Notes: a model not told the origin generated them from the letters alone. Positions 47,464 through 57,372 are shown, counted from the first letter of the stretch. The stretch: DNA of 64,000 bases from Hungatella sp. UBA7603 (GCA_002478865.1 DLJZ01000030.1:1-64000), one strand, 5' to 3'. A program made the numbers and translations.

Positions 47464-48451
47464 CCTTTCCACCCTTGCTAATGATCAGCTCGCCTTCTTC
47501 CTCCAGACGTCTGATGGTCGCAACGATTCTCTGCTGAGCTTCCTGTACATCCTTCACACGAACATTAACGGTAACTTCCATATCAGACATAATACTTTCT
47601 CTCATACGGCTGGACATATTAGCAAAGATTGCCTCAGAAATCTGCTCATTGGTTCCTTTAAGAGCATAAACCATATCTTTCATATCGCACTCGCGAATGA
47701 AACGCTGAATGGAACGATTGTCCATGGTAACAATATCCTCGAACACGAACATCTTTTTGCGGATTGTGTCTGCCAGATCTGCATCCTTTTTGCCCAATTC
47801 TTCGAAGATAAGTTTCTCGTTTCCTCGATCCATACGGTTCATTACGTTTGCGATGTAATCGATACCGCCCACAGTTGTGTAATCGGTAGTGATGATGCCT
47901 GAGAACTTTCTTTTAATCTCATCTTCCACAATCTTAATTCCATCTGGAGATGCACTTTCCATTCTCGCAATGGCTTCTACCACTTTAAATCGTTTTTCAG
48001 GAGGCAGCTCAGAAATTAGCTCCGCTGTCATATCCTCTGTGGTATAAGAGAGAACCAGAGCAATGGTCTGGGGTCTCTCATGCTGTAAAATAGAAAATAA
48101 GTTTTTTGAATCACTTTTTCTAATAAATCCAAAGGATCTGGATTTTAACGACTGCGTCACCTTCTGAAGAAGATTATTCGCAGTGCTCTCCCCAAATGCT
48201 TTTTCTAAAACTGTCCTGGCGTATTCAAGACCGCCATCGGTTACGACCTTCTGTGTTAAACAGGTCTTATAAAAATCATCCAGTATCTCTTCTGTGGCTT
48301 TGGCCTCTACGTGTCCTAGCTTTGCCACTTCCACTGTGAGTTTTTCAATTTCCTCTTCGGAAAGATATTTATAAATTTTAGACGCTTTGTCTACTCCGAG
48401 CGAAACAATAACAGTTGCCGCTTTTTGTTCTGGTCTCAGACTAGTTGTCAT
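47447..48451 (-). CDS. fliG: Flagellar motor switch protein FliG
   Basis: Rotor protein contacting MotA. N-terminal domain binds FliF; the middle contains the EHPQ-like motif as QHERPQTIALVLSY; the C-terminal torque domain shows DLADTIRKKMFVFEDIVTMDNRSIQRFIRE. 334 residues. AGGGGAG precedes the ATG, which overlaps fliF by 11 bases, so the two are coupled. Confidence 0.97.
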   Translation of the reverse strand: MTTSLRPEQKAATVIVSLGVDKASKIYKYLSEEEIEKLTVEVAKLGHVEAKATEEILDDFYKTCLTQKVVTDGGLEYARTVLEKAFGESTANNLLQKVTQSLKSRSFGFIRKSDSKNLFSILQHERPQTIALVLSYTTEDMTAELISELPPEKRFKVVEAIARMESASPDGIKIVEDEIKRKFSGIITTDYTTVGGIDYIANVMNRMDRGNEKLIFEELGKKDADLADTIRKKMFVFEDIVTMDNRSIQRFIRECDMKDMVYALKGTNEQISEAIFANMSSRMRESIMSDMEVTVNVRVKDVQEAQQRIVATIRRLEEEGELIISKGGKDDIIA

Positions 48452-50066
48452 TGTTCTCCCCTCCGTTCAACCACGCTTTCAGTAACTGAGCTGAAATCTC
48501 AGGATTTTGATCAGCAAAATCACGAATACTCTCACGCAGCTCTGCGCCTCGATCCACCTCCGGAACGAAAATCTCAGGTTCAACCGGTTCAATTTCTTCC
48601 ACAACCTCTTCTTCCACAACTTCTGGAATCTCTCGAACGACGGGAACGTCTTCTTGACTATCCTCCATATCGGCGAGCATGGCTTTCTTTTTGTTTGCAC
48701 TTCTTATCGCCAATATAACGATTAATAGAAGTAATACGACTCCGACTGCTGCCGCAATTAGTACCCACTGATTTATAATCATACCCTTTGCCCCTGCCTC
48801 AGCTGTATCTTCTGGCTGCTTTGGCACATCAATAGTATAAAACGGTGCTGCTACCGCTGTAATTTTCTCCGCCCGTTCTGCCTGGGTAATGCCTGCTGCA
48901 TTACCAGCCAGATTGCGAATATCGTCCACAGTGAGCGTACCAAAATCAGCCCCGTTCACAACAACGGAAACCGTAAGATTCTCAAGACTTCCAGGACTAA
49001 TCTGTCCCTGCTCCTTAATCTGGTTAATAAGGTACTTTCTACTAAGGCCATTGGAAGCATAAGAACCATCTGCGCCAGTTCCAGTACCTGCTGCATTATA
49101 TTCCGGAATATCAGCATTTGCTTCTGATCCGGCAACACCGGAGGCTGTTTGCTTATCACCAGAAAATTCCTTATTAATGGTCTCTTCTGAAATAATACCG
49201 GTTTTGTCCTTCTGATCAATCTTATCTGGAGTATTATAAACAATGCTCTCGCGGATTAATTTATCCATATTGACCGTAACTTTTGCAGAAACTTTTACGT
49301 TTCCATTGCCATAAACAGGACCCAGTACATTAATTACTTTCGCTGAAATCTGATCTTCTATTACTTTTGCAATCTCTTCGTTCGCTTTTCCAGTGTTAAG
49401 ATCATCCTCTTCGGAGTCTACGGTGATTTCTCTACCATTGCCATCAAAAACAGAAACGTTATCAATGACCATACCAGGAATACTTCTGGATATAAGTCTC
49501 TGAACGGATTTCGCCTGTTCCTCTGTGGGGGAACCTCCATCTTTCATCACGATAACAGCCTGGGCACTCGCTTCCTTTGCACTATCCTCAGACAGCGCAT
49601 ACTTGGAAGTTTCTCCCAGGGCTATCGTAACATATGCTTCTTTTACACCATCAAAAAGCTGGATTGTGGAACCAATTCTGGTCTCCAAATCATAAAGCTT
49701 AAAGGTCTTCCGGTCTGAATCAGTCGTCATTAAGTTGACATTATTCTTAAATACATCGTATGTAAAACCGCTTTTGGGATATCCTGCTGAAACTAGCTTC
49801 GCTCTGGTCGTATCCATCTGTTCTTCTGGTACCAGAATATTTCCACCTTCATACTGATAGGAAACGCCATCTTCCTGTAGCTTTCCTATGATCTGCTTCG
49901 CTTCCTCGCTGCTAATGCCTGTAAACATTACATCAAAAGGCTTCTGTCTCATGGATAATGCCAGAACTACCGCTCCGGCAACCACTAAAACACCCACAAT
50001 TCCAGCTATAATAATCTTTTTCGTCTTACTGCTAAGACCATTCAAAAATTCCTTAATTTTTTCCAT
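48441..50066 (-). CDS. fliF: Flagellar MS-ring protein FliF
   Basis: Forms the membrane ring on which the motor is built. Two transmembrane helices (about 19-38 and 435-460) enclose a large external region with ring-building motifs (FDVMFTGISSEEAKQI..., LETRIGSTIQLFDGVKEAYV). The acidic C-terminal tail ends with the FliG-binding SIRDFADQNPEISAQLLKAWL. 541 residues, normal. Confidence 0.97.
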   Translation of the reverse strand: MEKIKEFLNGLSSKTKKIIIAGIVGVLVVAGAVVLALSMRQKPFDVMFTGISSEEAKQIIGKLQEDGVSYQYEGGNILVPEEQMDTTRAKLVSAGYPKSGFTYDVFKNNVNLMTTDSDRKTFKLYDLETRIGSTIQLFDGVKEAYVTIALGETSKYALSEDSAKEASAQAVIVMKDGGSPTEEQAKSVQRLISRSIPGMVIDNVSVFDGNGREITVDSEEDDLNTGKANEEIAKVIEDQISAKVINVLGPVYGNGNVKVSAKVTVNMDKLIRESIVYNTPDKIDQKDKTGIISEETINKEFSGDKQTASGVAGSEANADIPEYNAAGTGTGADGSYASNGLSRKYLINQIKEQGQISPGSLENLTVSVVVNGADFGTLTVDDIRNLAGNAAGITQAERAEKITAVAAPFYTIDVPKQPEDTAEAGAKGMIINQWVLIAAAVGVVLLLLIVILAIRSANKKKAMLADMEDSQEDVPVVREIPEVVEEEVVEEIEPVEPEIFVPEVDRGAELRESIRDFADQNPEISAQLLKAWLNGGENNDN

Positions 50067-50092
50067 CGACTCTGTCCGCCCCGTTATCCATC

Positions 50093-50404
50093 TTAAATAC
50101 TAATCCTCATTACTTCGTTATAAGACTCCAGAGCCTTATTACGAAGTGCCGTTAAAAGTTCAACCGATAACTGGGCTTTTGCTGCTGCTGCTGGCACGGT
50201 GTGTGCATCATCAATCTGGCCTGTGGACAATAAGTATTCCTGGGTTGTCAGATTCTTGTCTGTCTCTTTTACATTCTGAATGGCATTTTTAAATACATCC
50301 TGAAAAACTGAATTTCCAGCATTACCGGATGCTACCTTCTTGTCACTTCCTATATTTCCAATGGAATTCAAGGGAATAATGGGTGTTATGAACATCTGTT
50401 CCAT
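50093..50404 (-). CDS. fliE: Rod-MS-ring junction protein FliE
   Basis: Small protein joining the MS ring and rod; export of other rod proteins depends on it. 103 residues with the C-terminal family motif AAAKAQLSVELLTALRNKALESYNEVMRI. AGGAGG precedes the ATG, 17 bases after flgB. flgC, normally present between the two, is missing here. Confidence 0.95.
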   Translation of the reverse strand: MEQMFITPIIPLNSIGNIGSDKKVASGNAGNSVFQDVFKNAIQNVKETDKNLTTQEYLLSTGQIDDAHTVPAAAAKAQLSVELLTALRNKALESYNEVMRISI

Positions 50405-50421
50405 GTTATGTACCTCCTGGT

Positions 50422-50802
50422 TTAACCTTTAATTATCGTACGTAGTCTGCTTATCTCGCTGTTAAAAGCATTAAGTTCATATTGGTACTGCAACGTTGTT
50501 CTTGCTAATTCCACATTCTCCACATCCATATTAACATTGTTCCCATCCATTCTTGCCGATTCATTATCCGTATTCCTTATGAAATGCCTGGAATTTCCAA
50601 TGATATTACTTATGTCCTGGGATGTGCCGTTTTTTCCTGCCATAAGACGTTTGCGCAATTCATCCTCAAACGTTACATACTGGGCCTTATATCCCGGGGT
50701 ATCTCCATTGGCAATGTTGTTAAGTGTAACTTTCTGTTTCGACCACAGATAATCCAGAGTCTTCTCCGCCATGGAAATATTGTTTCCAAATATTAAATTC
50801 AT
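50422..50802 (-). CDS. flgB: Proximal rod protein FlgB
   Basis: First gene of the main fla/che operon. 126 residues with the rod signature WSKQKVTLNNIANGDTPGYKAQYVTFEDELR and the C-terminal helix LARTTLQYQYELNAFNSEISRLRTIIKG. GAGGAA precedes the ATG. A consensus sigma-A promoter lies about 130 bases upstream. Confidence 0.95.
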   Translation of the reverse strand: MNLIFGNNISMAEKTLDYLWSKQKVTLNNIANGDTPGYKAQYVTFEDELRKRLMAGKNGTSQDISNIIGNSRHFIRNTDNESARMDGNNVNMDVENVELARTTLQYQYELNAFNSEISRLRTIIKG

Positions 50803-50937
50803 CGGATCTGTTCCTCACTTTCACTTCTTTCAGTAAAATGTTTTTCATACGTAATACGGGTTTAAACATCTAAATGTAGTTAAATTTCGACAAGCAATTC
50901 CAAAATTATATATTTTTTGTAATTTCAAACTTACTTT

Positions 50938-50966
50938 ATTTTACATTTTATTACATATATTGTCAA
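50938..50966 (-). promoter_or_regulatory. Sigma-A promoter of the main fla/che operon
   Basis: On the minus strand a perfect -35 TTGACA (50966-50961), 17-nt spacer, and -10 TAAAAT (50943-50938, five of six matches). It predicts a leader of about 130 nt before the flgB start codon. I see no riboswitch or terminator-like structure in this leader. Confidence 0.75.
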
Positions 50967-51055
50967 GAAAGTTCTATTATGCCAATATCCAAATACTGGT
51001 TATAATTATGCGCTCTATCCGGCATTTTGCATAATTTGATTTTTCTTAGATAGAA

Positions 51056-52063
51056 TCAGACCTGCCGCTGCATTTCTTTCCTTATAATTGGAAGTACTTC
51101 CCAGGTTTTTAAAAAGGCCCAAACCACCTCTGGATCAAACTGTTTTCCACTACCTCTTAACAATTCCTTACGAATTTGCGCAGGATTAAGCCTCGGCCTG
51201 TAACATCGGTTACTGCTCATGGCATCAAAGGAATCTGCCACACATATGATTCTTGCAAGCAGGGGTATTTCGGTACCAAAGAGCCCATCAGGATAACCTT
51301 TTCCGTCAAAGCGTTCATGGTGGTATCTAGCTCCTAGTTCCAAATCTCGAAATGTCGTGATGTCTTTTAGGATTTCCGCTCCCATTACGGTATGGCTTTT
51401 CATAACTGCCATTTCTAAGGATGTTAGCTGCGTCGTTTTTAATAGGATCTTATCAGGCACCCCCACTTTTCCAACATCATGGAGCATCGCAATGTCGTAT
51501 AAGCGCCTGATCTCCTCCTTGGACCAGTTCATATTCTCTGCTATTAATACGGAATATCTGGCTACTCGCTTGGAATGTCCTTTTGTGTAAGAATCTCTCG
51601 CATCAATTAAGGCTGTCATTGCACTTATCGAGGCAAGGGAAACCTCTTCCAGCTCTTTCGTCTTTTGCTCCAGCTTTTTCTTAAGCTCTTCGCTGTAACT
51701 TTTCACTTCCAAAGCTTTTTTGACACGACTTAAAAGAACCTCTTTCGAAACTGGTTTTGTAATAAAATCATATGCTCCCAGCTTTAAGCATTCTGCCTCT
51801 ATTGCCTTATCTGTTTGTGATGTTATGAAAATAACTGGTATGTCAGAACAATCCGGTCTCATTTTCAACTGTCTCATGGTCTGCCAGCCATCTACCTTTG
51901 GCATTGCGAGGTCTAAAAGAATCAGATCCGGTTTTAACTGTTCCATATAACGGAACGCAATCTCACCTGAAACAGTAGTAAACACCTCGTAATATTCTGA
52001 GAGTATATCTTCTAATACTCTTAGAAAAAAGGAAGTGTCATCAATTGCCAATATTCTGTACAA
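51056..52063 (-). CDS. Response regulator with HD-GYP domain
   Basis: Receiver domain (about 1-120, phospho-Asp in LILLDLAMPKVDGW, Lys in FITKPVSKE), a coiled linker (120-145), then an HD-GYP phosphodiesterase domain. HD is in MLHDVGKVGVP, the GYP motif in HHERFDGKGYPDGL, and metal ligands in TKGHSKRVARY and KSHTVMGAEIL. All catalytic residues are present, so c-di-GMP hydrolysis is likely. TTG start at 52063 behind GGGGGGAG. It stands just upstream of the main operon in the same direction, with no clear partner kinase nearby other than CheA. Confidence 0.92.
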   Translation of the reverse strand: MYRILAIDDTSFFLRVLEDILSEYYEVFTTVSGEIAFRYMEQLKPDLILLDLAMPKVDGWQTMRQLKMRPDCSDIPVIFITSQTDKAIEAECLKLGAYDFITKPVSKEVLLSRVKKALEVKSYSEELKKKLEQKTKELEEVSLASISAMTALIDARDSYTKGHSKRVARYSVLIAENMNWSKEEIRRLYDIAMLHDVGKVGVPDKILLKTTQLTSLEMAVMKSHTVMGAEILKDITTFRDLELGARYHHERFDGKGYPDGLFGTEIPLLARIICVADSFDAMSSNRCYRPRLNPAQIRKELLRGSGKQFDPEVVWAFLKTWEVLPIIRKEMQRQV

Positions 52064-52790
52064 GCCTCTCCCCCCTCACTTGAAAGCCGCCTTCAAAATC
52101 ACCCCAGAAACTGCCGAAACCTCATCCTCCAAAAAAACTCACCCCATACTGACAGAGGAAAAAGGGTTCGACCTATAAATCCCTTATATCTTACCTAACA
52201 AATTCATGGCTCTCCAGACAAGCATGCGTACATACAAAAACTTATGTATGAAATATGATCATTCAATGTTTTATCTTATTCTATTGTCCATACTAGAAAT
52301 TTTTCATGGAACAACAAAAATTTACACTGAAATTTTATATCATATTATCAGGCTGTTTCACTCTTCATGGGCACTTTTTTTAATTTGCCCGTAATATCTG
52401 GCTCCATGATTTGGTTATATTTTATCTTTTTATTATCATTTCTATATTTATATCGAAACCAAAATGAAAAAAATAAGCAACTTTAGTCGATTTTTGTCAT
52501 TTTATCGATATCTTAATACTTATCATACAGGAATATATGTTAAATAAAGAATGGACCACTAAAAAGTGCTATAAAAATAACAAATGACTTATCATCGAAT
52601 GTCCCTTTGTTCGAAATAATCCGGATTCAAGAAATGTGCATTCCTTTCATATAATAGAACGATAAACAAAATTATAAGATTTATAATCATTCGCATCTAA
52701 GCGAGCAATCAAGTCTAGATCCTAATCAACAAAATCTTCTGATTAAAAGCTTAGCTCTGTTGATATTTTATAATGAAAGAGGAAGTCATA
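52064..52790. other. Intergenic region of about 700 bases, no gene seen
   Basis: Divergent spacer between the HD-GYP gene (minus) and the glycosyltransferase (plus). High AT content, no convincing open frame. It holds an AACGATAA at 52658-52665 with a poor -35 position and a small dyad ATTATAA-GAT-TTATAAT (52671-52687). Neither is strong evidence for a regulatory site. Confidence 0.5.
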
Positions 52791-54605
52791 ATGAATATAG
52801 AAGCTTTGACCACAGATGACATTAACAAAGAAAATCCTGAAACTCCGTATACGGAGGCTGTCAGGCTTTTAGAATTTCTTATCTCCATTGCAGACCAGCT
52901 GCCTTCTTCCATAAGAAATGAGAAGCTTGACTACAGCAGAAGTCATTTAAAAATTATTTCCATTGGTCTATTAAGATTAAAACCTCTTTGTCAGGACCAA
53001 AAAATTGCAGATATTCCCGTGTCCTATCTGGCAATGTACGAAAATACGAAATGGACAGTTGAGAAACTATTGGAATTGATAGAAGATGGCCATTTAAAAG
53101 AGGCCGAGGATCTTACAGAATTTCAATTGATTCCATTTCTAAAAGAATGGAAAGAGGATACCTATTTCTGGCTTACCATTTATCCCGACAAAATAAAAAT
53201 GAAGCATTACTATGACTGCGAATTCATAGAAAATCATAGGAATACGTATGAAAATAGAGGAGAGAACTATCTAGTTTCCATATTTATTCCAGTTTACAAC
53301 AAAGTGGAATATACAAAGAAGTGTCTAGAAAGCCTTTTTAGAAATACAGATCTTACCAGCCATTCCTGCGAACTGATTCTTTTAAATGATGGCTCCTCCG
53401 ATGGAACAGAGGATTACTTTAAGGAACTTGGCATCCGTAAAGTTTTGACTTTAAAGCATAACGTAAAAGCAATGATTTTTTCGCTTATGTACCGGGTGTG
53501 TGAAGGAAAATATGCCGCTTTCGTCAACAATGATACCATATTAACAAGCAATTGGCTGGATAACCTCCTTACCTGCATACAATCTGATCCAGATATCATC
53601 TCCGTATCTCCAAGTACTCCAAACACCAGTAACCTTCAGGGAATGATTGATGAGTTCACGCCAGAAAATGCGGAAGAGAAAGCAAAGGCCCATAACGTCA
53701 AATGTCCCTACTTATGGGAAGAACGCTGCCGGCTTATGCCTGTAATTGCCCTTTATGATGTTGACAAGGTTAATACCATTGGATTTGCAGACCGATATTT
53801 TTATACAATGGAATTTTGGGATGATGATTTTTGTCTCCGAGCAAGAAGGGCTGGTTACAAACAGGTATTATGTAAAGATACCTGGTGTTATCATTTTGGA
53901 AGTGTTTCAGGAAAAGAAGATCAATTGAAATATCGGACATTGCAAAACGGAAGAAACTTATTTATTGAAAAACATGGCGTGGATCCTTGGGGCCATAACT
54001 TCTGCTACGATCCTTACCTTCTCACTCATCTGGAAACTACGTTTCAGGATTTGCCAGAGAACACTCCCATACTTGGGATTGATTCTGGTTATGGTGCAGA
54101 TGTGATACAACTTATGACCGGCTTAAGAAGACTGGGTAAAAACGTATCTTTTTCCTTTGCCATAAGCGATCCAAATCTAGCAGACGACTTAAAGCCATTA
54201 AAGGGTGAGGTTTCCATAGCAGATTCCCCGTATAGCATACACCGTTCCCTCCCGGAAGGAAGGTTTCAGTTTATCTGCATTGGTAAGGAATTGTCTCTTT
54301 ACCCAGATTATTCGGAACTTTTAAAGGAATGTGCATCACGTTTAGTTGCTGGAGGCGTCATCTCCTTTTATCTGAGAAATCCTTATTCACATGTTCTAAA
54401 AAAAGAGTTAGAGGAAGAACGGTTATTAATTGGAGCGCATTCCATCACACTGATCCCCATTGAAGAACCAGTCAGAATCTTAAGAGATCAGGGATTAATT
54501 CCAAATGGGAATGGAATTCTAGAGCCTATTTTGCCTGCCGAGTTAAAGTTTAACCGATCCGAACATCTAAACCGGTATCTGATTCTTGCAACGAAACCAA
54601 AATAA
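52791..54605 (+). CDS. Family 2 glycosyltransferase with C-terminal methyltransferase-like domain
   Basis: A 604-residue cytoplasmic protein. Residues about 1-155 are helical and unidentified. A GT-A family 2 domain follows (VSIFIPVYNKVEYTKKCLES, LILLNDGSSDGTEDY, AAFVNNDTILTSNWLDNL, WCYHFGSVS). The last 190 residues begin PILGIDSGYGADVIQLMTGL and resemble a degenerate class I methyltransferase fold. ATG 52791 is chosen because AGAGGA is eight bases upstream. Glycosyltransferases beside motility genes often modify flagellin; this role is inference. Followed by a strong terminator. Confidence 0.8.
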   Translation: MNIEALTTDDINKENPETPYTEAVRLLEFLISIADQLPSSIRNEKLDYSRSHLKIISIGLLRLKPLCQDQKIADIPVSYLAMYENTKWTVEKLLELIEDGHLKEAEDLTEFQLIPFLKEWKEDTYFWLTIYPDKIKMKHYYDCEFIENHRNTYENRGENYLVSIFIPVYNKVEYTKKCLESLFRNTDLTSHSCELILLNDGSSDGTEDYFKELGIRKVLTLKHNVKAMIFSLMYRVCEGKYAAFVNNDTILTSNWLDNLLTCIQSDPDIISVSPSTPNTSNLQGMIDEFTPENAEEKAKAHNVKCPYLWEERCRLMPVIALYDVDKVNTIGFADRYFYTMEFWDDDFCLRARRAGYKQVLCKDTWCYHFGSVSGKEDQLKYRTLQNGRNLFIEKHGVDPWGHNFCYDPYLLTHLETTFQDLPENTPILGIDSGYGADVIQLMTGLRRLGKNVSFSFAISDPNLADDLKPLKGEVSIADSPYSIHRSLPEGRFQFICIGKELSLYPDYSELLKECASRLVAGGVISFYLRNPYSHVLKKELEEERLLIGAHSITLIPIEEPVRILRDQGLIPNGNGILEPILPAELKFNRSEHLNRYLILATKPK

Positions 54606-54612
54606 TTTAAAA

Positions 54613-54656
54613 ACTCCCTGTTAAGGTCAGATTTGTAATCCGCCTCAACAGGGAGT
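54613..54656. terminator. Terminator between the glycosyltransferase and yjfB-like genes
   Basis: A 10-bp perfect stem (ACTCCCTGTT / AACAGGGAGT) with a 24-nt loop, followed by CTTTCGTTA on plus and TTTTTAAATT on minus. It can serve both convergent genes. Confidence 0.75.
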
Positions 54657-54665
54657 CTTTCGTTA

Positions 54666-54857
54666 CTATGCTCTTGTATCTATATTTTGTCCAACACCAC
54701 TATGAGGGATCTGACCGGGATTTGCCCGGCTTACCATATCAAGAAGCCCGGCAGCCTGCTGTTCTTCCTGATTCATCGCTTTCTTTGTAATGCTTAGACC
54801 TACATTTTGTTGTAGCTTTGTCATACTCATATCCATGCTAAATGCAGCAACGTCCAT
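54666..54857 (-). CDS. YjfB-family putative motility protein
   Basis: A 63-residue protein of the YjfB family: MDVAAFSMDMSMTKLQQNVGLSITKKAMNQEEQQAAGLLDM, with the conserved M-x-x-x-(K/Q)-x-x-x-x-x-(G/S)xxVxKKxMD-like pattern. Family members are widespread in motile Firmicutes but lack a known mechanism. ATG 54857 is used, eight bases behind AAAGGAG. A good sigma-28-like promoter precedes it, supporting a motility role. Confidence 0.85.
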   Translation of the reverse strand: MDVAAFSMDMSMTKLQQNVGLSITKKAMNQEEQQAAGLLDMVSRANPGQIPHSGVGQNIDTRA

Positions 54858-54919
54858 ACTGTTTTCTCCTTTCATGATGCACCTATTTAAGTAAATCGCA
54901 TCCTATGTTTTCCTATTAT

Positions 54920-54946
54920 ATATCGGATTGCCTAATCACTTTATAA
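54920..54946 (-). promoter_or_regulatory. Sigma-28-like promoter of the yjfB-like gene
   Basis: On the minus strand TTAT (54946-54943), 15 nt, TCCGATAT (54927-54920). The -10 matches the FliA consensus in seven of eight positions. Predicted leader about 55 nt. Confidence 0.5.
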
Positions 54947-54960
54947 GAGGTCAGATGAAA

Positions 54961-56496
54961 TCAACTTTCTCTATGGCTATTCAAGGTAAACCAAAACTCA
55001 ACGCCTCCTGCCACATTGTGCACTCCACATGATTTCTTATGAGAATCCATGATTGCCTTAACAATGGACAGGCCGATGCCGCTGCCTCCGTATTCTCTAG
55101 TATGAGCTTTATCAACCTTGAAAAATTTAGTCCAAAGCTTAGAGAGATCTTCTTCTGGTATGTTCTGGCCAGTGTTAAACACGGTAATAAGTGCTTCTTC
55201 CCCATTATCCTCTGCGGTGATGACTATCTTTCGATCTCCTCCCACATGATTTAAGGCATTGTTCAAATAATTGGTTATGACTTCTTCAATCTTAAACTCA
55301 TCTGCGTAGACATAAATAGGGCCCTGATCTTCAAACTTCACAGAAATATCCTTATGCTGTATTAAGATCCCAGCAGAACTAATCACTCCACGGATCAATT
55401 CGGTTACATCAAATCGGTCCAATTGAGGAGTATCGTTTCCAAACTCAATCGCGGTAAGATTTAAAAGTTGACGCACCATCTTATTCATCTTATTTGCTTC
55501 ATCCACAATGACTTCGCAGTAATAATCACGGCTTTCCGGATCTTCTGCCATTCCCTCCATAAGACCCTCTGCATATCCTTGAATGAGAGCAATAGGAGTT
55601 TTCAGTTCATGAGATACATTGGCAATAAAATCCTTACGCATATCGTCAATCTTTACCTTTTCTTCTATATCCTTTTGCAGCTCTTCATTGGCCTCTCGCA
55701 GCTCTCCAATGGTATCCCTTAGCCGGTCTGAAAGCTTATTCATACTGTTTCCTAAGATACCGATTTCATCCTCTTCTTTTCCTGTATACTTGGCATCAAA
55801 ATCAAGATTTGACATCTTCTCTGATAAAACGGATAAAGACAAGATTGGAGAGGTGACTCTCTTAGTCGTAAAGAATATGATAATGCTTCCTAATAAAAGG
55901 GCAACACCGCCTACATAGGCAAGAAAACGGTTGGAAAGAGATACACTTTCCCGAATACTAGCAAGAGGGATTGATATAAGAAAAATAGTCTTATTGTCTG
56001 AAAAGTATCCCCAACTTTCTAAGTAATAGGAGTCTGATCTTGAATCATAGGTCTTTTGGATCACGTAATTATCATATTTCTTTAAGATACTAGCATGTGG
56101 CATATCCTTTCCAAAGATATAGTCCTCAACCCTATTTTTTAAAAACTGCCTGTCACCGTTGGTTGACATAAGTGCTTCGTCCGTGGTGCTGTCAATTAGG
56201 ACCATCATCAGATTGTATTTTTCTCCCATTATGCGAAACATCCTCTGGACAGGACCTTCATTCTTAAAATCCACATCATAGGATTCCTTATAATACTCAA
56301 TGATGCCTTTGCCGCTTTCATTGGCCTGAGCCACCACCTGATCAATCTCGGTATAGGCGCTTTGTAAAATACGCACCTTATCACTGGTATAAAACCGTTC
56401 CAAAAACCAACTGTTCACACACCAGGTTGAGATAAACACAAACGCCATTAAACCTACAAAAATTATGGCGTACCGTGCTTTTATGGAATGTTTCAT
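54961..56496 (-). CDS. Membrane sensor histidine kinase
   Basis: Two transmembrane helices (about 9-30 and 188-212) flank an extracellular sensor domain of about 155 residues. Then come HAMP (about 213-265), a short coiled coil, HisKA with the phosphorylated His in FIANVSHELKTPIALIQGYAEGL, and HATPase with N-box NYLNNALNHVG and GSGIGLSIVKAIMDSH. It is encoded after and overlaps its regulator by four bases. The stimulus is unknown; the architecture is like WalK/PhoR-type kinases. Confidence 0.92.
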   Translation of the reverse strand: MKHSIKARYAIIFVGLMAFVFISTWCVNSWFLERFYTSDKVRILQSAYTEIDQVVAQANESGKGIIEYYKESYDVDFKNEGPVQRMFRIMGEKYNLMMVLIDSTTDEALMSTNGDRQFLKNRVEDYIFGKDMPHASILKKYDNYVIQKTYDSRSDSYYLESWGYFSDNKTIFLISIPLASIRESVSLSNRFLAYVGGVALLLGSIIIFFTTKRVTSPILSLSVLSEKMSNLDFDAKYTGKEEDEIGILGNSMNKLSDRLRDTIGELREANEELQKDIEEKVKIDDMRKDFIANVSHELKTPIALIQGYAEGLMEGMAEDPESRDYYCEVIVDEANKMNKMVRQLLNLTAIEFGNDTPQLDRFDVTELIRGVISSAGILIQHKDISVKFEDQGPIYVYADEFKIEEVITNYLNNALNHVGGDRKIVITAEDNGEEALITVFNTGQNIPEEDLSKLWTKFFKVDKAHTREYGGSGIGLSIVKAIMDSHKKSCGVHNVAGGVEFWFTLNSHRES

Positions 56497-57170
56497 TGAC
56501 TCACCTCAAATTTATATCCCATTCCCCATATGGTTTTAATATAGTCACCTTTTTCGCCCATCTTGCTACGTAACTTCTTCACATGAGTATCTATGGTTCT
56601 GGCATCTCCAAAATAATCGTAATTCCATACATTATTTAAGATCTTTTCCCTGGAAAGAGCGATTCCCTGGTTTTCAAGAAAATAAGCCAGAAGTTCAAAC
56701 TCCTTAAAACTCAGTTCAATGTTTTTCCCATCAATAGACACCTGATGGGCCGCCTTATCAATGCAAATACCACCAATCTCCATCTCATCAGCAGGTACTG
56801 AATTGCTTCTTCTTAATATCGCCTCTACTCTGGCAACTAAGATCTTCGGGCTAAATGGCTTTGAAATATATTCATCCACACCAAGGTCAAAACCCTGAAG
56901 TTCATCCCGTTCTTCTCCTCTAGCTGTCAGCATGATGATGGGAACCTGGGAATATTTACGGATGGTTTTAAGCGTCTCCCAACCGTCCATCTTTGGCATC
57001 ATAACATCAAGGATGATTAGCACAATATCTTTTTGTTCAAAAAATACGTCTACTGCCTCCTCGCCATTGGATGCCTCCACTACAGTAAATCCTTTAACGC
57101 TAAAAAAATCCTTTACCAATTTTCTCATTCTGGATTCATCATCAACCACTAATATTTTCAACTGTTCCAT
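56493..57170 (-). CDS. OmpR/PhoB-family response regulator
   Basis: Transcription factor with receiver domain (acidic VVDDESRMR, phospho-Asp IILDVMMPKMDGW, Lys YISKPFSPK) and a winged-helix DNA-binding domain (about 128-222, with SREKILNNVWNYDYFGDARTIDTHVKKLR). AGGAGG precedes the ATG. First gene of the two-gene unit with the kinase. Target genes cannot be told from the sequence. Confidence 0.94.
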   Translation of the reverse strand: MEQLKILVVDDESRMRKLVKDFFSVKGFTVVEASNGEEAVDVFFEQKDIVLIILDVMMPKMDGWETLKTIRKYSQVPIIMLTARGEERDELQGFDLGVDEYISKPFSPKILVARVEAILRRSNSVPADEMEIGGICIDKAAHQVSIDGKNIELSFKEFELLAYFLENQGIALSREKILNNVWNYDYFGDARTIDTHVKKLRSKMGEKGDYIKTIWGMGYKFEVSQ

Positions 57171-57344
57171 TGCAACCTCCTGAAATCAGACCCTTTTTCA
57201 TGTATTTATGAGTCATATTGTATCAAATGAAACGAGATATTTCTACATTTTCACAGAGATTTCACATCATTGGAGTTGAAATAACTGTCTATAGGATAAT
57301 TCCCTCAATCTACAGGTCATATTCCTGATTTGGGCAGTAAAAAA

Positions 57345-57372
57345 GCAGATGCTAAAAATGGCTGCATCTGCT
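57345..57372 (-). terminator. Terminator after kduI
   Basis: Nine-bp perfect stem (AGCAGATGC / GCATCTGCT), 10-nt loop, followed on the minus strand by TTTTTT. It lies 16 bases after the kduI stop codon. Confidence 0.8.

Noticed and set aside
47375-47902. 175-codon open frame on the plus strand
   Set aside because: Antisense to fliG and fliH, which are both unmistakable; no independent signals.
51004-51036. Inverted repeat AATTATGC / GCATAATT after the HD-GYP gene
   Set aside because: Only eight AT-rich base pairs with a 17-base loop and no U-tract in the gene direction, so not a credible terminator.
52658-52665. AACGATAA as a sigma-28 -10 before the glycosyltransferase
   Set aside because: The -35 position reads CATT and the leader would be about 120 bases; too weak to call.
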